Shown here piece after piece: positions 57,415 through 64,000 of a stretch of DNA of 64,000 nt; within the stretch, counting starts at the first letter, position 1, and the number at the start of each line of letters is the position of its first letter. The DNA comes from Pelosinus fermentans JBW45 (GTDB taxonomy: Bacteria > Bacillota > Negativicutes > DSM-13327). A program made the translations under genes and the position numbers. The notes below the pieces were generated by a model that made no database searches, had not been told where the DNA came from, and saw only the letters and a program-made list of their open reading frames with translations. The stretch is from positions 1,768,501-1,832,500 of the forward strand of contig NZ_CP010978.1 in the NCBI RefSeq assembly GCF_000271665.2, read 5' to 3'.

Positions 57415-58613
57415 CTCTAAACCGAATGCAGCAAGTAGGTTTTGACCGCGCGAAAAAATGGTGGCTAGACGGTAACGAGCAGATATTTAAAATAGCCGGC
57501 TATGCTGGTACCGGAAAAACTTATTTATCTTCCATGGTATCGGCTGAGCTGGCTGAAAATAAAATTGCATTTTGTGCCTACACCGGTAAAGCTGCTCTGG
57601 TTATGCAGCAACGAGGAATGCCAGCAACTACGATTCACCGTCTAATATATGAAACTATTCCAGAGGAAACACGTTGTGAAGAGGACGGAAAAGTTTTTTA
57701 CAGGGTTAAATATAAGACCAAATTAAAAGAAAAATTAGAGCCTAAACCAACAATAATCATGGTGGATGAAGCTTCCATGATCGATACAAAAATACTCAAT
57801 GATTTATTAAGTTTCGATATCCCCATTATTGCAGTGGGAGATCCGTTTCAGCTCCCACCGGTGCAAGGTAAAGAATCGGAACTATTAATTAATCCGGACG
57901 TAACGCTCGAGGAAATCATGCGCCAGGATGAAGGGAGTCCAATTGCTTACCTGGCTGAGAAGATCCGAAAGGGCAAACCCCTTAAGGAAGATGAAAGTTA
58001 TCCTGATTGCATTTGGCAAATGTCAAAAACTGACCTATTCAGCAATCTTGAAATATTTAAATGGGCAGATCAGTTTATAGCTGCCAGAAATGCGACAGTT
58101 AACGCCGTCAATCATCAAGCCAGGCAGTATTTTGGCTTTACTGGTGATTTGCCCGTCGTAGGTGACAAAATGATCTGCAGACGCAATAGCTGGGATACTC
58201 TTTTAGTTGATGGCAGACTGCCAACAGCGCTAGTAAATGGATTGATCGGATACGTAACTCTCGTAGAAGAAAAACAAGTTATAAGTAAATTACCCTGGAA
58301 GCCAGATGGTTTTATGTTTTCCTCGAATCAATTAAATCTAAGGCCCATATTTGAAGATACGGCTGAGTTTACAGAATTGAAATATAATCCTTTAGCCTTA
58401 TGGGAAAACGATCAGCAGCGGCGCAATGCGTTGAAAGGAATCATACTGCAGTATGGGTATTGCATTACCTGCCACGCTTCCCAGGGGAGTGAGTGGGACA
58501 ATGTTGTTTTATATGATGATAGTTGGCTAGATCGGAATGATCCGACGCAGCAAGCACGATGGAGATATACGGGAGTAACGAGAGCGGCTAAAAAATTAAT
58601 TTGGTTAAGGTAA
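57411..58613 (+). CDS. Superfamily 1B (RecD2/Dda-like) DNA helicase
   Basis: 400 aa. Walker A IAGYAGTGKTYLSSM, Ia CAYTGKAALVM, motif II MVDEASMID, motif III VGDPFQLPPVQG, and late motifs CITCHASQGSEWDNVV and RWRYTGVTRAAKKL. Short N-terminal part, so Dda-like rather than full RecD2. Opens duplex DNA for phage replication. Starts inside the previous gene's stop. Confidence 0.92.
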   Translation: MTLNRMQQVGFDRAKKWWLDGNEQIFKIAGYAGTGKTYLSSMVSAELAENKIAFCAYTGKAALVMQQRGMPATTIHRLIYETIPEETRCEEDGKVFYRVKYKTKLKEKLEPKPTIIMVDEASMIDTKILNDLLSFDIPIIAVGDPFQLPPVQGKESELLINPDVTLEEIMRQDEGSPIAYLAEKIRKGKPLKEDESYPDCIWQMSKTDLFSNLEIFKWADQFIAARNATVNAVNHQARQYFGFTGDLPVVGDKMICRRNSWDTLLVDGRLPTALVNGLIGYVTLVEEKQVISKLPWKPDGFMFSSNQLNLRPIFEDTAEFTELKYNPLALWENDQQRRNALKGIILQYGYCITCHASQGSEWDNVVLYDDSWLDRNDPTQQARWRYTGVTRAAKKLIWLR

Positions 58614-58629
58614 TTAAGGTGGGTGACAT

Positions 58630-61485
58630 ATGGAACTTTCAAAAATAAGACAAGCAGCCTTATATTATGCAGGAATGGGTTGGCATGTGATTCCTCTCAC
58701 CGAAAATAGTAAATTCCCGCCCAAGATAAAAGAATGGCAACATGAGGCCACTATTGATCCAAGTATAATTGCTCAATGGTGGTCTAAATGGCCAAATGCG
58801 AATATCGGAATTGCAACAGGTGAAAAGTCCGGAATATTTGTTCTAGATGTAGATGGACCAAAACACGGTACCAATGAGGCAAAAGGGATAGACGGCAACG
58901 AATCCCTTAAAGAGTTATTAGACGATCACGGAGGCTTAATACCAGACACGGTAGAGGCAATCACCCCCACAGGTGGAAGGCATATCATTTTTAAATATCC
59001 TGCTGGTACTAATATTTCAAATAGCACTGGTAGGTTGGGGAATGGTTTAGATACCCGTGGTAATGGTGGTTATATCGTGGCAGCTCCATCTGTAGTGCCA
59101 GAAGGTGATTATATATGGGAGTGCAGCTCACGACCGGATGAAGTGACCGTATCAGAGTGTCCTGCATGGTTATTGTCAGAGATTATTGCAGAAAAACCAA
59201 TTAATACTGCTGATCGACCTCATTCATTTGAGCGCAGACCTACTGATGGTCCAGCGGTACATATGCTGAATAATTGTGCTTTTATGCAGCATGTACAACT
59301 TAATTTTAAAAACCTATCCTATAACGAAAAACTAGCAGCGATTACGAATATTGTTCGTGCGGTAGATGGCGTAGAGGTAGCTCATAAAATTCTGTCACAG
59401 GCTGAAAATTATAGTTATAAAATCAGTGATGAAAAAATTAATGAATGCTTGACGAATATGAACCCTCAGAATTGTGAATACATCTGTACCAGTGTTGGTT
59501 TTAAAGGTTGCCCTTCAGGAGGTTGCGGTATTGCTGCCCCCTGTGGTTGGTCCCTGGGAGTTGTGCCTCAGGCTATAGCTAAGATAAAAAATATCATTAT
59601 GCCAACACCGGAAAATGTTAATAATTCTGAAATATTGGGTGCATTGGCTTTAGTACAACAAAAAGAACCATTGTTTTTCGATGATTTTTTACATAGATAT
59701 AGCGGAAATAAAGCGTCATTAAAAAAAGAACTTGGCAAATATAAGCGTGAAGCTGCTGGATTTTCCGTCATTGAAGGCGGTCAGGGTGAAACTATTCCAG
59801 CAGGGGATTCGAATGGCGTCCGCTGGCTATCCCAAACGGTACCAGACGTACCTATTAATTTAATGTTACCAGGTAACCCCTCACAATATGCAGCATGGGT
59901 ATTCAAAAATGATGGCGTCGCAGCGTGTAAGGTCAATGATCAAGGTAACGTTACCTATAATAAAGCTACTTATGCCCCTATTATCATCAATGAGCGAATC
60001 AGTAATATCGATACCAATCAGGAGAAAGCTTCCTTATCATTTAAAACTCACAGAGGCAACTGGCGTAATGTGATTTTACCGAAATCAACGATTTTCGATT
60101 CCAAGAAAATCATGTGCCTGGCTGATTCAGGATTGGTGGTTACCTCAGATACAGCTAAAATACTTACAAAATGGCTATCGGAACTTGAAGCTGCTAATTC
60201 TCAAGTAATCCCTGATCGGGTAGGAGTCTCAAAATTTGGCTGGCGTAACAACGATACGGAGTTTATTTGTCCAGGCATGAGCAATAATTATGTATTAGAT
60301 ACGGATGATATCGCCCCACAATCAGTAATTGACGGGTATTCCATTGCAGGGGATCATGGCGCCTGGCTGCAGGCTATGGGTGAATTACGGAAAAATCCTA
60401 AAGCTAGGTTTATATTAGCAGCTTCCTTTGCAGCTCCACTATTAAAAATAACAGGTCAGCGGATCTTCGGTATTCATAATTGGGGTGACTCCAGGGATGG
60501 AAAGTCTGCAGCACAATATGCAGCGTTATCTGTTTGGGGTAAACCAAGTACAATTAAAATATTGGCCAGTTCGAGCGAAACAGGTATAGAGAGGATGTCT
60601 GCATTATGCTCAGATCTTCCCCTATGTGTCAGCGAGTTAGAAACCTTAGATGAACATCGAAGGGCAGAGTTTGAGAATAAGACAATTTATATGATCACCG
60701 AGGGCAGAGGCAAGCAGCGGGGTACCATTAAAGGACTGCAGCAGTCATCTTCCTGGCGTACGATCATGATTACTAACGCTGAATCACCGATTGTTAAGGA
60801 TAATTCCAAAGGCGGTATTATTACTCGTATAATTGAAATTAATGGGGGACCGTTTGTTAATAATCAAGAGTTTGCCAGTTACTTATATGGTGTCATGGAA
60901 CAGCATTACGGCCATGCAGGAAGAATATTTTTATCTCATATATTGACCGCTAACCATGTTGAAATAAGAGATATTTATCAAAAATTACGCATGGTATTAA
61001 AACAAAAATACCCTGAAAAAATAGACTCTCATATCGATGCTATTTCGCATACTGCTTTAGGGGATCAACTATCTAGTATGTACGTTTTTGGCGAGGATAA
61101 GGATACTGCTAGCCGTGGAGCATTACAGACCGCGGAGTACATAATTGAAAATCACCTGATTAATAACGGTGATGCCGATGAGTCTGAACGGGCTTGGCAA
61201 TGGATGCTGGGATGGATTGCCGCGAATAATGGAAGGTTTGCGCTGAATATAAAAAGTGCAATGCCAATATTGGGATACATTGAAGATGATTATATTTGTA
61301 TCCTGAAAACAGAACTTGCAAAGGCCATGAAAGAACAGGGTTTTAGTCCGGATAAAATATTCCGCAAGTGGGCTGACTTAGGCAGGATACCAATAACAAG
61401 AGTTGGTGAGAAGCGAACCTTTGCAGTAAGAGGTAAAAGAATAAACCGTGTTCAGCCGTGGGTGATAAAGATTAAAGAGGAATAA
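58630..61485 (+). CDS. Bifunctional primase-polymerase with DUF927 helicase-like domain
   Basis: 951 aa. Prim-Pol residues 1-190: GWHVIPLTENSKFPPKIKEW, NIGIATGEKSGIFVLDVDGP (acidic DVD) and TPTGGRHIIFKYP. A middle linker has a Cys-rich patch (NCEYICTSVGFKGCPSGGCG). DUF927 ATPase about residues 460-760 with Walker A NWGDSRDGKSAAQ and acidic ELETLDEH. Synthesises primers and loads or unwinds at the origin. GTGGGTGACAT before the ATG. Directly followed by an iteron region. Confidence 0.92.
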   Translation: MELSKIRQAALYYAGMGWHVIPLTENSKFPPKIKEWQHEATIDPSIIAQWWSKWPNANIGIATGEKSGIFVLDVDGPKHGTNEAKGIDGNESLKELLDDHGGLIPDTVEAITPTGGRHIIFKYPAGTNISNSTGRLGNGLDTRGNGGYIVAAPSVVPEGDYIWECSSRPDEVTVSECPAWLLSEIIAEKPINTADRPHSFERRPTDGPAVHMLNNCAFMQHVQLNFKNLSYNEKLAAITNIVRAVDGVEVAHKILSQAENYSYKISDEKINECLTNMNPQNCEYICTSVGFKGCPSGGCGIAAPCGWSLGVVPQAIAKIKNIIMPTPENVNNSEILGALALVQQKEPLFFDDFLHRYSGNKASLKKELGKYKREAAGFSVIEGGQGETIPAGDSNGVRWLSQTVPDVPINLMLPGNPSQYAAWVFKNDGVAACKVNDQGNVTYNKATYAPIIINERISNIDTNQEKASLSFKTHRGNWRNVILPKSTIFDSKKIMCLADSGLVVTSDTAKILTKWLSELEAANSQVIPDRVGVSKFGWRNNDTEFICPGMSNNYVLDTDDIAPQSVIDGYSIAGDHGAWLQAMGELRKNPKARFILAASFAAPLLKITGQRIFGIHNWGDSRDGKSAAQYAALSVWGKPSTIKILASSSETGIERMSALCSDLPLCVSELETLDEHRRAEFENKTIYMITEGRGKQRGTIKGLQQSSSWRTIMITNAESPIVKDNSKGGIITRIIEINGGPFVNNQEFASYLYGVMEQHYGHAGRIFLSHILTANHVEIRDIYQKLRMVLKQKYPEKIDSHIDAISHTALGDQLSSMYVFGEDKDTASRGALQTAEYIIENHLINNGDADESERAWQWMLGWIAANNGRFALNIKSAMPILGYIEDDYICILKTELAKAMKEQGFSPDKIFRKWADLGRIPITRVGEKRTFAVRGKRINRVQPWVIKIKEE

Positions 61486-61506
61486 AGTAACTATCTAAAT
61501 TATTAA

Positions 61507-61819
61507 GTTAGTTCGTGGTTAGTTCATAAGTTAGTTCACTATTAACCTAGTAAAAACGTGCCTTTACTATATATTGAACTAACTGAACTAACTTATATAG
61601 ATAGATGATACGTTATAGATTTTATTTTTCTTAAATATGGACATTGATTATAAATGTATTTTAGCAGTGGACATTTATGAAAAAATAATATTTATAATAA
61701 TAATATATATATACCCCCTGAAATGGTTAGTTCAGTTAGTTCAATTGTCATGGAGCCACGTTTTACCTAGGTTTAAGTGAACTAACTAGTGAACCAACTT
61801 TGACGCAACTTGAACTACC
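61507..61819. repeat. Iteron-rich candidate phage replication origin
   Basis: Ten 9-bp units of TGAACTAAC/GTTAGTTCA with at most one change each: 61507, 61518, 61530 (forward); 61575, 61584 (reverse); 61726, 61735 (forward); 61778, 61790, 61811 (reverse). Pairs 61575/61584 and 61726/61735 touch head to tail. Between the two blocks lies an AT-rich stretch (61593-61725), with a nearly exact mirrored pair CCTAGTAAAAACGTG at 61546-61560 and CACGTTTTACCTAGG at 61757-61771. TGGACATT occurs twice near the centre. No gene fits the 361-base gap. Position just after primase/helicase genes supports an origin. Confidence 0.7.
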
Positions 61820-61846
61820 TTAATAAAAAATAGGAGGTAAAACTTC

Positions 61847-62233
61847 ATGGAAATATACGATTACGTACAAAAACAACCTACACCACCTCCGCCTATTGGA
61901 AGTGATCTAGGTTACTCATACAAAGACAGCTACGAATATTCCCCTAATGACAGCTGGTTATGGCTAGAATTATTTATCATCACTGATAGACATAACCGAG
62001 AACTAGCCAAACAGCTTGAAATCATAAGAGCAACAGGAGCTAGGTTTATTATAGACAATCAGTATGGATTTATTATTCAGCCAATCATAGATCCGAATGG
62101 TCAGCAGGGTTGGAAAAACGTTGAGCAGTATAATGCCGAACGAAAATACTTGCTGCCATACTCAAATATATTAATTGAGTCGCTGAAACAACTACGAATG
62201 TTTTATGAAAACTACATGAATACGAGGAAGTGA
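61847..62233 (+). CDS. Phage protein of unknown function
   Basis: 128 aa (AATAGGAGGTAAAACTTC upstream). Early proline patch KQPTPPPPIG, then helical and aromatic-rich body (NDSWLWLELFIITDRHNREL, IIDNQYGFIIQPIIDPNGQQ). First gene after the iterons. No known family. Confidence 0.6.
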   Translation: MEIYDYVQKQPTPPPPIGSDLGYSYKDSYEYSPNDSWLWLELFIITDRHNRELAKQLEIIRATGARFIIDNQYGFIIQPIIDPNGQQGWKNVEQYNAERKYLLPYSNILIESLKQLRMFYENYMNTRK

Positions 62234-62239
62234 TAAAAT

Positions 62240-62788
62240 ATGAACAAAGAACAGATTGCAAAAATAGCAGGTGAAGCAGGAGCAAAGGCAGCTTTAGAAG
62301 CTTGGGATAAAAAATGGCAAGAACAGAAAAAAACGCAATATACCACTAGGCTATGGAATACGCGTATGCTTCTGAAGCATTATACATCCTTAAAAGAATA
62401 TTGCGACAAGGCTATTTATAGTAGGAGCTCGGAATCTACTGAAAAGCCAGTAGAAATATTAGAATCTTTAGGTGAATGCACTAAAGAAGAATATATAGAA
62501 TCTATTAAGAGCAGCACAATAAGAACGATTACTATCATGGCCCATGTGGAAGCAATGTTAAAATTGTATAAAATTTATTGTGAGACTTCAGGTAAAGCGG
62601 AGGATGAAAGAAGATATAGAATCTTACATGCCAATTATTTTGATAAAGTTAAAATTGCTGACATATGTGAAGCCGAAAATATTGACAGAAGCACCTATTA
62701 TCGAGACAACCGCGAGAGTTCAGAGATGTTAAGTGCTTTAATATTCGGGGCTGACGGGCTTTCAGCAATGCGACAAAGAGGAAATTGA
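62240..62788 (+). CDS. ArpU-like late transcriptional regulator
   Basis: 182 aa. Helical N-terminus with repeated WDKKWQEQKK and WNTRMLLKHYTSLKEYCDK. The C-terminal KVKIADICEAENIDRSTYYR is a sigma-70 region-4-like helix-turn-helix, followed by MLSALIFGADGL. Size, position between the replication block and terminase, and HTH fit ArpU/RinA-type activators of late genes. Confidence 0.75.
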   Translation: MNKEQIAKIAGEAGAKAALEAWDKKWQEQKKTQYTTRLWNTRMLLKHYTSLKEYCDKAIYSRSSESTEKPVEILESLGECTKEEYIESIKSSTIRTITIMAHVEAMLKLYKIYCETSGKAEDERRYRILHANYFDKVKIADICEAENIDRSTYYRDNRESSEMLSALIFGADGLSAMRQRGN

Positions 62789-62841
62789 CGTAGGATTTCT
62801 GCCGTGATAATATGGTAATATGAAATAAATATAACGAATCG

Positions 62842-62867
62842 AAACCGCCTACATATGTAGGCGGTTT
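62842..62867 (+). terminator. Terminator after the late regulator
   Basis: AAACCGCCTAC/GTAGGCGGTTT, 11 bp perfect, ATAT loop, ending in TTTT. Confidence 0.88.
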
Positions 62868-62942
62868 TGCTATATGTAAATAGAGGAACTTTTTACCTTT
62901 TTATCGAAATGTGTAGAAAATGATAATGAGGAGATGGTGTAA

Positions 62943-63293
62943 ATGGAGAAAGCGTATATTTATGAAATGCCGCCAATAGATTATTTTGTTCCTTTCAAGA
63001 CACTTGAACAGATTATTACAGATGTCGAGAAAGAAGTTTGGGTCGAACAAGTAGAGGGAGCGAAGCAAACTATATTAAAATTAGTAGAAACAGCTAAAGA
63101 ATGTTTTCGTAAGCATACTTTATGGGAAGGAGACGGGAGGGTTTATGTTTCGGGACTTCCTGACGTAGATTATGCAAATGCATTTTTTATAATAATAATC
63201 AAGCAATCGAATAATGGAACTACATTCTTATATTCGCCAGTTGAATTACCACATCTAGAAGAATATTTAGAAGCTACAATTATCAAAGATTGA
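62943..63293 (+). CDS. Hypothetical protein
   Basis: 116 aa (GAGGAGATGGTGTAA upstream). EKAYIYEMPPIDYFVPFKTL, ITDVEKEVWVEQVEGAKQTI, YVSGLPDVDYANAFFIIIIK. Alpha/beta and acidic, no motif recognised. It has its own upstream terminator and could be a separately transcribed moron gene. Confidence 0.65.
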   Translation: MEKAYIYEMPPIDYFVPFKTLEQIITDVEKEVWVEQVEGAKQTILKLVETAKECFRKHTLWEGDGRVYVSGLPDVDYANAFFIIIIKQSNNGTTFLYSPVELPHLEEYLEATIIKD

Positions 63294-63390
63294 TATCACA
63301 AGTATTACTCAGTCAAATCTTAGAGGAAAATGTTGCCTTTTGCCGAATTTAAGTATATAAAAATTTAGATTAAGGAAAGGTGATGCAAAT

Positions 63391-63486
63391 ATGATAGAAA
63401 ACTTGGGACAACATTGGGAAGTTATAAAGGGCGGTGTATTATTAGCCCTAGTAATCATGGGAATGCGCATTGCTAGTAGACTTTAA
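63391..63486 (+). CDS. 31-aa single-helix membrane mini-protein
   Basis: MIENLGQHWEVIKGGVLLAL then VIMGMRIASRL. AAAGGTGATGC before the ATG is a fair ribosome-binding site. One transmembrane helix; function unknown. Confidence 0.5.
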   Translation: MIENLGQHWEVIKGGVLLALVIMGMRIASRL

Positions 63487-63523
63487 AAATTCTGCTTTCT
63501 AAAAATAAGTATGTCGCACAGCT

Positions 63524-63550
63524 AACCGTCCGAATAGGGCGGTTTTCTTT
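63524..63550 (+). terminator. Terminator before the packaging genes
   Basis: AACCGTCC/GGGCGGTT (one T-G) with a 5-base loop, then TTCTTTT. Confidence 0.8.
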
Positions 63551-63582
63551 TATACCTAAAACCAAGGAGGTGTACACCACAC

Positions 63583-63789
63583 ATGCAACTACGCTGTAAC
63601 AATAAACTCTGTGAATATAACGATCCAGATAAACTGCTGTGTGGTGCTACAGTCGTTTACTATGTGAATCGTTTGTGTCGTACGTTTAAAGATAGGCGTG
63701 ATAACTATAAAGACCTTATGCGGGTAGATAATCCGAATTGCCGTAAAAGCAATGGTAAGTGGGTGAGTAATCATGTTGGTAAAATATAA
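63583..63789 (+). CDS. Small Cys-rich phage protein
   Basis: 68 aa. Starts MQLRCNNKLCEYNDPDKLLC, a CxxxxC-type cluster, then GATVVYYVNRLCRTFKDRRD and NPNCRKS: five cysteines, probably zinc-binding. AAGGAGGTGTAC upstream. Lies in the place of small HNH or terminase-associated proteins but has no HNH motif. Confidence 0.65.
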   Translation: MQLRCNNKLCEYNDPDKLLCGATVVYYVNRLCRTFKDRRDNYKDLMRVDNPNCRKSNGKWVSNHVGKI

Positions 63790-63810
63790 AATAAGATAGT
63801 AGGTGAGGTG

Positions 63811-64000
63811 ATGGCACGAGAAAAATATGATTGGGACAAAATTAAAGCTAAGTATTTAAGTGGTAGCTATAAGAATCTCAGAGACTTTGCCGAGAAGGAG
63901 AGTATTAATTATGACGTTCTAAGGCGCAAGGCTAGTAAGTGGCAAGTTGAAAAGTCACAAACAAGTCGCACTAAAGTCACAAAAATTGTGACTAAAACAA
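63811..64000 (+). CDS. Probable phage terminase small subunit, cut by window edge
   Basis: 63 codons to the right edge, still open. The ATG at 63811 has AGGTGAGGTG directly ahead. KYDWDKIKAKYLSGSYKNLR, DFAEKESINYDVLRRKASKW reads as the N-terminal helix-turn-helix found in many small terminase subunits. DNA packaging role inferred from position and motif; the rest is outside the window. Confidence 0.65.
   Translation, partial: MAREKYDWDKIKAKYLSGSYKNLRDFAEKESINYDVLRRKASKWQVEKSQTSRTKVTKIVTKT

Overview
The window looks like a chromosome segment of an anaerobic, endospore-forming, low-GC Firmicute. The Sporomusaceae/Negativicutes (Pelosinus or Sporomusa-like) are my best guess; this is inferred from gene content, not from any search. 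Supporting content: BclA-type collagen-like proteins behind sporulation-sigma-like promoters, a GlnK/GlnL (YcbA/YcbB) two-component pair, a coenzyme-B12 glutamate mutase operon, citrate-lyase-type genes, and a fumarate reductase with a single-subunit cytochrome b anchor.

Layout. 1-5.5 kb: an exopolysaccharide operon (NodB deacetylase, PilZ-regulated GT2 synthase, membrane-anchored deacetylase-like protein, GH18-like lipoprotein). 5.6-11.8 kb, minus strand: spore-surface locus with a 36-aa Cys-tailed mini-protein, a TPR glycosyltransferase, two collagen-like proteins and a relic C-terminal domain. Four units carry CATANNNTA-type -10 boxes, and three share a nearly identical -35/spacer/-10 block. 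12.1-21.5 kb: thioesterase and glutamate racemase, then a compact uncharacterised cluster (membrane protein, CofE-like ligase, HgdB-like and HgdC-like proteins, hydantoinase/oxoprolinase-like protein, histone-deacetylase-like protein with a zinc ribbon), then rph-rdgB-yfcE. 21.6-26.7 kb: acidic amino-acid symporter, GlnK/GlnL, exported asparaginase. 27-40.7 kb: GntR regulator, glutamate mutase (glmS-glmL-glmE), methylaspartate ammonia-lyase, an ATPase with an AlaRS-like domain, a citrate-lyase-type operon (citD-E-F-C), aspartase and a two-subunit class I fumarase/mesaconase. 41-44.2 kb: succinate dehydrogenase/fumarate reductase. 44.4-44.7 kb: tRNA-Pro, tRNA-Gly, tRNA-Arg. From 44.8 kb to the end: the left part of a prophage integrated next to tRNA-Arg, with integrase, ImmA-like protease and CI/Cro-like lysogeny switch, a recombination/replication block (Gp157, ERF, SSB, helicases, ParB-like, VRR-NUC, primase-polymerase/DUF927), an iteron-rich candidate origin, a late regulator and the start of a probable terminase small-subunit gene.

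How it works together. Glutamate or aspartate enters through the symporter or is released by asparaginase. The glm/mal/fumarase-type/cit genes spell out the methylaspartate route: glutamate to 3-methylaspartate, mesaconate, citramalate, then acetate plus pyruvate. Aspartase plus fumarate reductase give aspartate to fumarate to succinate as an electron sink. The genes cannot by themselves say whether the lyase cleaves citrate or citramalate, or whether the hydratase acts on fumarate or mesaconate; the neighbourhood argues for the methylaspartate pathway.

Most promising undescribed items: the HgdB/HgdC-CofE-oxoprolinase-HDAC cluster; the P-loop/AlaRS-SAD protein inside the methylaspartate locus; the shared sporulation promoter block with the rearranged collagen gene; and the ten-copy TGAACTAAC iteron region downstream of the phage primase.
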